Assembly (NCBI GenBank): GCA_047612385.1
Contig: JBLGAR010000191.1
Span: 1 to 6,590, forward strand
Source: JBALVT01 sp047612385
GTDB taxonomy: Bacteria > Pseudomonadota > Gammaproteobacteria > Pseudomonadales > Halieaceae
Direction: 5' to 3'
Length of the DNA stretch: 6,590 bases
Shown piece after piece: positions 1 to 5,719 of this stretch (positions are counted from its first letter, which is position 1; each line of letters opens with the position of its first letter). A model generated the notes under the pieces. That model saw only the letters and a list, made by a program, of their open reading frames with translations. It had not been told where the DNA came from and searched no databases. The translations under genes were made by a program, and so were the position numbers.

Positions 1-1
1 A

Positions 2-424
2 TCGATTGAGCTGCAGGTTCACACTGTCTATGGAAAGAAGGCCTCAAGGCACAACATTATGGAATTGGGCAATCTGGTGGCATCAGCGCCAGGCCAAGGT
101 CCACTGCTCTATCTGCTGATTGCCGCTGCACTGCATGAAGCCGGCATAGAGTATTTGGTATTTGTTGCCAATAAGACTGTTCGCCTCTCCATTGAAAGAT
201 CCGGTTTTACCCCGGTGGCGATACAAGCCGCTGATCCTGCAAGTCTGGGTCGCAGTGCCAAGTGCTGGGGAACGTACTATGAAGGCGACCCTGTTGTCAT
301 GCTAGCCGATATCGAATTGAGTCAGCGTCAAGCGCTGTCTCAACCTCTGCTGCGAGAGACACTGAAGCAGTACGAGGCGGAGATTGGCTCGTTAGCAGGG
401 GTTATCAGGAGCTATAAAATTTGA
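2..424 (+). CDS. Thermostable hemolysin family protein, C-terminal part (5' truncated by window edge)
   Basis: The reading frame is open from base 2 to the TGA at 422-424, giving 140 residues with no upstream stop, so the gene begins before the window. The first Met is at 59, but the residues before it (…GKKASRHNI) run smoothly into the MELGNLVAS block, which matches the conserved 'E-(V/I/L)-GNL-(A/V)-S' core of the thermostable hemolysin (T_hemolysin) family. Further family-like blocks follow: a Leu-rich helix, 'VFVANKTVR', 'GFTPVAIQAADPASLG' and 'CWGTYYEGDPVV'. Family members are usually about 200 residues, so roughly 60-80 N-terminal residues are missing. The arrangement resembles GNAT/autoinducer-synthase-like acyltransferases, and I recall the family being grouped with that fold (not verified). 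Despite the name there is no signal peptide or pore-forming feature in the visible part. The stop overlaps the TTG start of the acyl-activating enzyme, so the product may act as an acyltransferase with it; that role is inferred. Confidence -1.
   Translation, partial: SIELQVHTVYGKKASRHNIMELGNLVASAPGQGPLLYLLIAAALHEAGIEYLVFVANKTVRLSIERSGFTPVAIQAADPASLGRSAKCWGTYYEGDPVVMLADIELSQRQALSQPLLRETLKQYEAEIGSLAGVIRSYKI
407..411 (+). promoter_or_regulatory. Ribosome binding site supporting a TTG start
   Basis: AGGAG lies 9 bases before the TTG at 421. It sits inside the 3' end of the hemolysin-family gene and supports the unusual start codon, which shares the TTGA with the upstream stop. Confidence -1.
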
Positions 425-1920
425 ACTTGCTGGTTGAGACACTGCGGAAAAGAGTTCGCAGCGCACCGGATGAGATTGTAATTGAAGGTAGCGAGACTCA
501 ATTCAGTGCGGCAAGCCTGCTTGCCAGCGCCGGGGCGTTGGCGGCGATGCTAGAGTCACAGCAGGTGTCCACAATCGCTTTATTGGCAAACAATTCGCCG
601 GAGTGGGTGATAGTGGATATAGCCTGTCAAATAAAGGATTGCTGCATCGTGCCTGTTCCTACTTTTTTTACTCAGGCACAGGTGAGTAAATTACTGGATA
701 ACTCCGGTGCGCAGCTATTGATTTTTGAGCCAGACCAGTCTGCGATAGTCCCAGTAGCTGTCGCTGACAAAGCGCAGACAATTGATGTGCTACCGATTTT
801 TCGCGCTTCAAAACTCACAGTAAAAAACAGTCCCTTAACGCCGCCAAACACCGGAAAGATAACCTTCACTTCCGGCTCAACGGGCGATCCCAAGGGCGTG
901 TGCTTGTCGCTCGAACAGTGCTTGCGTGTCGCCGGCTCCCTCGCCGATGCGCTGGATACTGTGAAGCCGCGACACCTGTGCTTGCTACCGCTGAGCATTT
1001 TGTTGGAGAACATCGGCGGAATCTATATGCCCCTGTTGAAGGGCGGACGCGCTGTTGTACTCCCTCCGAGTGAATTGGGTATGCGAGGCAGTTCTGGATT
1101 AGACATTGATAGCTTTCTCAATGCCATTTCCAAACATCAACCGAATACTCTGATTATTGTTCCCGAATTTCTTACGGTATTAGATGCAGCTATGGAAGGA
1201 GGTTGGCAACCTCCAGTAAGTTTGGAGTTTGTTGCGGTTGGGGGTGCCCGGGTATCTCCAGAACTTATAGCCCGTGTTCAGCGTCGCGGCTTACCCGTCT
1301 ATGAGGGCTACGGTTTATCGGAGAGCGGATCAGTGGTGAGCCTGAACACTCCGGCACATAATAAGGCCGGGACGAGCGGCCGTGTGCTACCGCATGTCCA
1401 GGTTCGGCAACGCAAGGGTGAGTTACAAATAGCGGGAAACACCTTTCTGGGCTATTTGAATCAACCCGATACGTGGGGTCGAACGACGCTCGAAAGCGGT
1501 GACCTGGGAACGATTGATGCCGACGGCTTTCTGACTGTTGCAGGGAGGAAGAAAAATGTGATTATCAATAGTTTTGGGCGAAACATCAGCCCGGAATGGG
1601 TAGAGAGCGAACTATCCGCCAGTGGTTTATTTGGGCAGGTAGTGGTGCTGGGTGATGCTCGGCCCACTTGTCTGGCTTTGTTAAGAACTCGAGATACTGA
1701 ATTGTCCGACCTCAATATTCAGGCGGCAATAGATTTGGCCAACATTACGCTACCAGACTATGCCCGGATTGGACGATGGCTCCGAATGAGCGAAGCAATG
1801 ACGCTCGAAAATGGCTTGTTGACTGACAACGGCAGGCCGCGCAGACAAAAAATTTATGAGCATTTCAGCGAGCAAATCGATCTAGCCTATAGCGGCCAAC
1901 AGGAGACATTTTCACAATGA
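421..1920 (+). CDS. AMP-forming acyl-activating enzyme (acyl-CoA synthetase / AMP-binding protein)
   Basis: This 499-residue protein of the ANL adenylate-forming superfamily should activate a carboxylic acid, probably a fatty acid, as acyl-AMP and possibly acyl-CoA, in the cytoplasm. Visible core motifs are the phosphate loop FTSGSTGDPKGV (149-160), the A5 motif YEGYGLSES (294-302), the A7 Asp in SGDLG (359-363) and the A8 hinge GRKKNVIINSFGRNISPEWVE (about 375-395). The C-terminal A10 region reads NGRPRRQK (470-477), with Arg472 where the catalytic Lys normally sits. The length is slightly below the 520-560 typical of acyl-CoA synthetases. The TTG start at 421 is chosen because the N-terminus fits the family, AGGAG is 9 bases upstream, and it overlaps the previous stop (TTGA). 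It ends in an ATGA overlap with the diiron oxidase gene, implying translational coupling. Substrate is unknown; an amino- or aryl-acid activator cannot be excluded. Confidence -1.
   Translation: MNLLVETLRKRVRSAPDEIVIEGSETQFSAASLLASAGALAAMLESQQVSTIALLANNSPEWVIVDIACQIKDCCIVPVPTFFTQAQVSKLLDNSGAQLLIFEPDQSAIVPVAVADKAQTIDVLPIFRASKLTVKNSPLTPPNTGKITFTSGSTGDPKGVCLSLEQCLRVAGSLADALDTVKPRHLCLLPLSILLENIGGIYMPLLKGGRAVVLPPSELGMRGSSGLDIDSFLNAISKHQPNTLIIVPEFLTVLDAAMEGGWQPPVSLEFVAVGGARVSPELIARVQRRGLPVYEGYGLSESGSVVSLNTPAHNKAGTSGRVLPHVQVRQRKGELQIAGNTFLGYLNQPDTWGRTTLESGDLGTIDADGFLTVAGRKKNVIINSFGRNISPEWVESELSASGLFGQVVVLGDARPTCLALLRTRDTELSDLNIQAAIDLANITLPDYARIGRWLRMSEAMTLENGLLTDNGRPRRQKIYEHFSEQIDLAYSGQQETFSQ
1198..1214. 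repeat. Perfect short inverted repeat inside the acyl-activating enzyme gene
   Basis: GGAGGTTG (1198-1205) and CAACCTCC (1207-1214) are exact inverse complements around one central G, so RNA could form a tight hairpin. It encodes EGGWQPP (residues 259-265) and has no U-run after it, so it is not a terminator. Its meaning is unknown and it may be chance. Confidence -1.
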
Positions 1921-2588
1921 GTTTTTTTCAAACGCTTCAGGATTCTACCGAACTGGAAAGGTCACAGCTTCTAGATTGTGCATTGGTACACGATGCGCTT
2001 GAAGGGCGGATGAGCACAAATCAATATGTGGCTTTTTTGTGCCAAGCCTTTCACCACGTAAAGCATACCGTACCGTTGATGATGGCAGCCGGTTCGCGTC
2101 TTCCTCAAAACAAAGAATGGTTGCGGGTTGCATTGTTGGAATATGCCGAAGAGGAAATAGGTCACCAGGAATGGATACTCAATGACATTGCCGCCTGTGG
2201 ATATGACCCTGAGAAAGCTCGGCACAGTGTTCCTAATCCGGCCACGGAGGTTATGATAGCTTACGCCTATCACACGATAGATCGAGTTAATCCGGTTGGT
2301 TTCTTTGGCATGGTGCATGTTCTTGAGGGAACTAGCATCTCTGTGGCTGACCACGCGGCTGCGCGAGTTCGCGAATCTACGGGCTTACCTGAAAAGGCGT
2401 TTTCCTATCTTACATCTCACGGTGCGCTGGATGTGAAGCATGTGAAGTTTTTCCAGGATCTGATGAGCAAAATCGATGATGTTTCCGACCAACAAGCCAT
2501 CGTTCACTGTGCGCGACTATTTTACAAACTGTATGGTGATGTGTATCGGAGTATAGAGTCCCATCAATCCTTGCAGCTGGCTGCCTAG
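1917..2588 (+). CDS. Heme-oxygenase-like diiron oxidase (HDO / iron-containing redox enzyme family)
   Basis: This 223-residue all-helical, TenA/PqqC-like protein is better read as an HDO (relatives: UndA, CADD, BesC, SznF). Such enzymes use Fe and O2 to fragment, decarboxylate or oxidise fatty or amino acids or amines. Candidate metal ligands are visible: Glu80 and His83 in EEEIGHQEW (ExxH as in UndA), Glu137 in HVLEGTS, and His168, Asp172 and His175 in HGALDVKH (HxxxDxxH). The spacings His83-Glu137 (54) and Glu137-His168 (31) are close to those I recall for CADD, and the length is also similar. It has no signal peptide and is expected in the cytoplasm. The ATG at 1917 overlaps the upstream TGA, with AGGAG at 1901-1905. 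Neighbours suggest the substrate is an activated or transferred acyl group made by the upstream enzymes (inference). The old annotation 'TenA family transcriptional regulator' would be misleading. Fold assignment is fairly secure; reaction is unknown. Confidence -1.
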   Translation: MSFFQTLQDSTELERSQLLDCALVHDALEGRMSTNQYVAFLCQAFHHVKHTVPLMMAAGSRLPQNKEWLRVALLEYAEEEIGHQEWILNDIAACGYDPEKARHSVPNPATEVMIAYAYHTIDRVNPVGFFGMVHVLEGTSISVADHAAARVRESTGLPEKAFSYLTSHGALDVKHVKFFQDLMSKIDDVSDQQAIVHCARLFYKLYGDVYRSIESHQSLQLAA

Positions 2589-2598
2589 GAGTTCGACA

Positions 2599-3396
2599 AT
2601 GGATCTGGAAAACAAGATCGTATTGTTAACCGGCGCCACCGGTGGAATTGGAGCCGCTGTTGCACAGCAGTTTGCCAAAGCCGGCGCTCGCTTGATTCTC
2701 GTTTCGCGCAGCGAAGATAAACTGAATGCCTTATCCGCAGAGCTGGCTGGTCAAGGACATGTCACCGTAGCAGCGGACATCACGACCCCCGCTGGCCGGA
2801 AGCAGATTGTGGAGGCGTGTCAAAATGGCCTGGATGTATTGGTTAACAATGCCGGGGTGAACCACTTTGGTATGTTAGATGAACAGAGCGAAGAGCAGCT
2901 CATATCAATGTTCGAAGTCAATATGCTGGCGCCTATTCTGCTGACACGCGCTTTGCTTGAACAGCTGCGCAAATGTGACTCGGCGATTATTAACATTGGG
3001 TCCGGTTATGGCAGTATCGGCTGTGCAGGTTACTGCGGATATAGCGCAACGAAATTTGGCTTGAGAGGGTTTACTGAGGCCTTGCGCAGAGAGCTCGACG
3101 ACAGCTCAGTGTCGGTGGGGTATCTCGCGCCCAGAGCGACAGCGACCGGCATGAATAGTGAAGAGGTTGTCGCTATGAATAGCCAGTTGGGAAATCGTAT
3201 GGATGACGCCGAGTGGGTGGCCAAACAACTAATGATATTGCTGAGTCAGCGCGATGGGGCTCGATTTTTGGGGTGGCCGGAGCGCTTTTTCATTAAATTG
3301 AATTGCCTGTTCCCGGGTGTGGTCGACAAGGCACTGGGCAGGCAATTGCCCATAATTCGACGTTACGCTCTAGCGGCCGCTAGCAAGGGCGGTTAG
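2599..3396 (+). CDS. Short-chain dehydrogenase/reductase (SDR)
   Basis: This 265-residue classical SDR is predicted to interconvert a carbonyl and an alcohol with NAD(P)H. The Rossmann nucleotide motif TGATGGIG is at 11-18, the NNAG motif at 83-86, and the catalytic tetrad is Asn108 (FEVNML), Ser135, Tyr148 and Lys152 (YSATK), so it looks active. Residues RSEDK at 37-41, after the second beta strand, hint at NADPH preference (weak). The C-terminal tail after about 220 (GWPERFFIKLNCLFPG) is hydrophobic and could touch a membrane or a lipid substrate. The ATG at 2599 has AGGAG at 2587-2591, 7 bases upstream and overlapping the previous TAG; the gap to the upstream gene is 10 bp. As the last enzyme of the cassette it may reduce an aldehyde or ketone produced upstream (inference). 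Specific substrate cannot be read from sequence. Confidence -1.
   Translation: MDLENKIVLLTGATGGIGAAVAQQFAKAGARLILVSRSEDKLNALSAELAGQGHVTVAADITTPAGRKQIVEACQNGLDVLVNNAGVNHFGMLDEQSEEQLISMFEVNMLAPILLTRALLEQLRKCDSAIINIGSGYGSIGCAGYCGYSATKFGLRGFTEALRRELDDSSVSVGYLAPRATATGMNSEEVVAMNSQLGNRMDDAEWVAKQLMILLSQRDGARFLGWPERFFIKLNCLFPGVVDKALGRQLPIIRRYALAAASKGG
3370..3383. repeat. 14-bp perfect palindrome just upstream of the response regulator
   Basis: CTAGCGGCCGCTAG is exactly self-complementary. It lies in the last codons of the reductase gene (encoding part of ALAAAS), 25 bases before the regulator ATG. It could be an operator, but Ala-rich GC codons can create such a palindrome by chance. Confidence -1.
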
Positions 3397-3405
3397 TATC
3401 GTTAG
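3392..3405 (+). promoter_or_regulatory. GTTAG direct repeat before the response regulator start (tentative)
   Basis: GTTAG occurs at 3392-3396 and again at 3401-3405, a 9-base period, covering the 12-bp gap before the ATG at 3409. OmpR-family regulators bind direct repeats, usually with 10-11 base spacing, so this is only a candidate autoregulatory site. No Shine-Dalgarno sequence is evident here, so the regulator probably relies on coupling to upstream translation. Confidence -1.
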
Positions 3406-3408
3406 CCT

Positions 3409-4068
3409 ATGCGGATATTATTAGTAGAAGATGATGTTTCGCTGGCTGCTGGTCTGCAGGACGCTCTCGGCCGTGAGGGTTTCGTGGTAAATCACGTTGC
3501 CAGCGGAGCAATGGCGCTTGCCGCAGTTCGCGCTGAAGCACCGGATATTATTGTCCTGGATCTCGGCTTGCCTGACATGGATGGTCTGAAGGTGCTGGCC
3601 CAAGTAAGGGCGCGCAAGAATTATGTTCCGGTACTGGTCCTGACAGCCCGAGATGGGGTAGATGACAAGATCGTCGGGCTGGATAGTGGGGCTGATGACT
3701 ATCTGGCCAAACCCTTTGATATGCAGGAATTGGCTGCGCGTTTACGAGTCTTTGAACGAAGGCTGGCTACAGCCACGACAAGTAGCATTACGGTAGGTGA
3801 CGTGGTCCTGGATACGTCCGCTCACCTAGTGAAGGTGGGAGAAACGGTCGTTGACCTACCTCGGCGAGAGTATATGTTGCTGAAGGCCCTTATGGAGAGT
3901 GCCGGTAAAGTTCTCACGCGTGAATCCCTGGAGACCAGGCTGTATAGCTGGGGCGAAGAAGTTGCCAGTAACGCACTGGAGGTGCATATCCACCATCTGC
4001 GGAAAAAGATGCCCGGCGAACTTATTAAAACGGTAAGAGGCATCGGATACACCGTCGCCCAGCGATGA
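3409..4068 (+). CDS. OmpR/PhoB-family response regulator (QseB/PmrA-like)
   Basis: This 219-residue DNA-binding regulator is the cytoplasmic output of the two-component pair with the adjacent kinase. The receiver domain (1 to about 115) has the acidic pocket Asp8/Asp9, phosphoacceptor Asp51 in VLDLGLPDMDG, Thr79 and Lys101 in the LAKPF motif, all intact. A winged-helix Trans_reg_C domain follows (about 125-216), with the typical REYMLLKALMES segment, the recognition helix region SNALEVHIHHLRKK (187-200) and the terminal hairpin IKTVRGIGYTV. Length and motifs fit the QseB/PmrA/TctD branch. The ATG at 3409 is 12 bp after the reductase stop and lacks a clear Shine-Dalgarno; the protein starts exactly at the expected MRILLVEDD. 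The ATGA overlap with the kinase is the usual arrangement for such pairs. Target genes are unknown; the flanking enzyme cassette and the downstream iron genes are candidates. Confidence -1.
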   Translation: MRILLVEDDVSLAAGLQDALGREGFVVNHVASGAMALAAVRAEAPDIIVLDLGLPDMDGLKVLAQVRARKNYVPVLVLTARDGVDDKIVGLDSGADDYLAKPFDMQELAARLRVFERRLATATTSSITVGDVVLDTSAHLVKVGETVVDLPRREYMLLKALMESAGKVLTRESLETRLYSWGEEVASNALEVHIHHLRKKMPGELIKTVRGIGYTVAQR

Positions 4069-5387
4069 ATTCCATTAGAACCCAGCTGGTGACGATGCTC
4101 ATTGCCGCATTTACATTGGTAACGTTTCTGGCTGCGTTAAACGGCTATCGATCCAGTATGGCAGAAGCAGAATCCTTGATGGATACTCAGCTAGCCGATG
4201 CCTTGAGCCTACTTGAGGTTACTCGTCCAACCCGGGACGACCCCATTGCTAAATCCCACGGTAGCAGTGACTTTGTTTTTCAGGTTTGGCGTAACGATGA
4301 GTTGCTGTTGCGCTCTGCTGCGGCACCCGATGAAAGAATCGGCGAGCCGCTTTCAGGTTTTCGCTACATCAATTTTTCTGGATATCGTTGGCGAACACTG
4401 GCTCAGCAAGGTCGAGGGGGTAGTTGGTATATCGTCGCCGAGCGCGCAGACCGCAGACACATGCTGGCGGAGAAAATCGTATTGGAATCTATTCTTCCAC
4501 TGCTACTTTGGCTGCCTGTCTCGGCGGTTCTCATCTGGGTCTTGGTTGGGCTCGGTTTGCGACCGCTACGAGAGCTGAGTTCGCAGATTAATCTGAAGCA
4601 AAGCGATGACCTCGAGCCCTTGCAGCAGCATAATCCCCCCGCCGAGCTTGTTCCGCTAGTGCAGTCTGCAAATTCTCTTTTGGCTCGTCTGGCTTCGTCC
4701 TTTGAGCGCGAAAAACATTTTGCCGCCCACGCTGCGCATGAACTGCGTACCCCTTTGAGCGTGCTAAAAGTGCACTTACACAACTTGGCCTCGGAACTGC
4801 CCGCTGGCCATCGTGGGCTTGAGTATGCCAACTCGGGTGTGGAGCGCATGCACCATTTAGTAGAACAGATACTGGATCTAAATCGTACTAACCCGAATAT
4901 TATCAAGGCCAATTTTCAAGCTCTGGATCTGCACTCCCTCGCGCAAAGAGTGACAGCCGAGGCTTGGCCGCGATTTTCAGAAAAGGGGCAAAATCTGTCT
5001 CTTAGCGGTGAAACTGTTTGGGTGATTGGCGATGCAGTGATGTTGGAAATTTTGTTGCACAACTTGCTTGATAACGCCAACAAGTACACGCCTGAAAACG
5101 GCGCTGTTCTGGTCTCGATAAGTCAGCATAGAAATCTTGGTCGTCTGGTTGTCGAGGATTCTGGACCGGGCGTTTCTGCTGTGGAGCGTGATAGGGTATT
5201 CGAAAGATTTTATCGGCTCACTGAATCTTCCAACGATAGCGCGAAAGGATCCGGTTTAGGTTTAGCGATCGTCCAACACATTGTTCAGTTACACAACGCC
5301 GATATTACACTTGCAGACAGTCAGCTGGGCACTGGATTGGCTGTCACGGTCGAGCTTGAGTTGAGCTCTGAGTGTATAGAGTCATGA
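4065..5387 (+). CDS. Sensor histidine kinase, QseC/TctE-like
   Basis: This 440-residue inner-membrane kinase is expected to phosphorylate the preceding regulator. TM1 is at about 7-27. A periplasmic 2CSK_N-like sensor follows (about 28-138, with FVFQVWRNDELLLRS and GYRWRTL blocks), then TM2 at about 142-163 and a short linker with the HAMP-like 'RPLREL'. The HisKA H-box is FAAHAAHELRTP with phosphoacceptor His225; His222 takes the place usually held by Asp in the 'ADAAHELRTP' form. The ATP-binding domain has the N-box HNLLDNANKYTP (332-343), G1 DSGPG (365-369), F-box VFERFYR (378-384) and G2 GSGLGL (395-400), all complete. The sensor has no ExxE motif of the kind used by PmrB for ferric iron, so its ligand is open. 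The start ATG overlaps the regulator stop (ATGA), and its own stop overlaps the ATG of the cupredoxin gene, which is unusual and ties it to iron uptake genes. Confidence -1.
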   Translation: MNSIRTQLVTMLIAAFTLVTFLAALNGYRSSMAEAESLMDTQLADALSLLEVTRPTRDDPIAKSHGSSDFVFQVWRNDELLLRSAAAPDERIGEPLSGFRYINFSGYRWRTLAQQGRGGSWYIVAERADRRHMLAEKIVLESILPLLLWLPVSAVLIWVLVGLGLRPLRELSSQINLKQSDDLEPLQQHNPPAELVPLVQSANSLLARLASSFEREKHFAAHAAHELRTPLSVLKVHLHNLASELPAGHRGLEYANSGVERMHHLVEQILDLNRTNPNIIKANFQALDLHSLAQRVTAEAWPRFSEKGQNLSLSGETVWVIGDAVMLEILLHNLLDNANKYTPENGAVLVSISQHRNLGRLVVEDSGPGVSAVERDRVFERFYRLTESSNDSAKGSGLGLAIVQHIVQLHNADITLADSQLGTGLAVTVELELSSECIES

Positions 5388-5710
5388 GCAGACTAGTCTG
5401 GTTTTTCTCGATCTTCTTTTGCGCTATCGGTTCAGCTGCTGCAAAGACGCCTTTGTTCGAACTTGAAATTCAGGATCATCTGTTTCATCCAGAAGTTCTG
5501 CGGATCCCAGCCAATACCAAAGTAAAGTTGGTCGTTTACAATCGAGATCCTACCCCGGAAGAGTTTGAAAGTTACGAACTCAACCGTGAAAAAGTGATTA
5601 TGGGCGGCCGTAAAGCCAATGTGTTTATTGGCCCACTGCCCCCGGGAGAATATCCATTTTTTGGAGAGTTTAACCCTAAAACTGCCCAGGGAAAGGTCAT
5701 CGTCGAATGA
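5384..5710 (+). CDS. Exported cupredoxin-domain protein of an FTR1-type iron uptake locus
   Basis: The protein is 108 residues from the ATG at 5384, which overlaps the kinase stop as ATGA. A GTG at 5372 in the same frame would add four residues ahead of the signal peptide and is less likely. Residues 1-20 form a signal peptide with a hydrophobic core (LVWFFSIFFCAIG) and a probable cleavage after SAAA (Ala20), giving a periplasmic protein. The mature part (21-108) matches the Cupredoxin_1 pattern: FHPEVLRIPANTKVKL, NRDPTPEEFESYEL, GPLPPGEYPFFGEF and a final TAQGKVIV strand. It fits the FtrB-like role next to FTR1, thought to oxidise or hand over iron to the permease. The mature chain has no cysteine and only two histidines (32 and 35), so a standard type 1 copper site is absent. 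The acidic loop around 55-70 could bind metal instead (inference). Confidence -1.
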   Translation: MSRLVWFFSIFFCAIGSAAAKTPLFELEIQDHLFHPEVLRIPANTKVKLVVYNRDPTPEEFESYELNREKVIMGGRKANVFIGPLPPGEYPFFGEFNPKTAQGKVIVE

Positions 5711-5712
5711 GG
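5708..5712 (+). promoter_or_regulatory. Ribosome binding site of the FTR1 gene
   Basis: TGAGG overlaps the cupredoxin stop codon (TGA 5708-5710) and lies 7 bases before the ATG at 5720. It fixes the start of the permease and suggests coupling to the upstream gene. Confidence -1.
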
Positions 5713-5719
5713 TTTTGCT

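Noticed and set aside
59..61. ATG at 59 as the true start of the hemolysin-family gene
   Set aside because: The frame is open to the left edge, the upstream residues fit the family, and starting at 59 would cut into the conserved ELGNL core of a protein normally about 200 residues long.
672..1013. 113-codon open frame on the minus strand
   Set aside because: It overlaps the acyl-activating enzyme, including its phosphate loop, and has no domain pattern or good ribosome binding site.
1971..2354. 127-codon open frame on the minus strand
   Set aside because: It is opposite the diiron oxidase metal-site codons, and the translation shows no family features.
2636..2645. Palindrome CCACCGGTGG near the start of the reductase gene
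   Set aside because: It is short and falls on Thr-Gly codons of the required TGATGGIG nucleotide-binding motif, so it is explained by coding.
4213..4578. 121-codon open frame on the plus strand in another frame of the kinase gene
   Set aside because: It lies within the kinase sensor and TM2 region. Its hydrophobic tail merely mirrors the TM2 codons in another frame.
4403..4912. 169-codon open frame on the minus strand
   Set aside because: It lies entirely inside the histidine kinase gene, whose motifs are intact. The translation is rich in Ser, Arg and Cys, with no recognisable domain, which is typical of a reverse-strand shadow.
5372..5383. GTG at 5372 as start of the cupredoxin gene
   Set aside because: The ATG at 5384 gives a normal signal peptide and an ATGA overlap with the kinase stop. 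The extra four residues add nothing recognisable.
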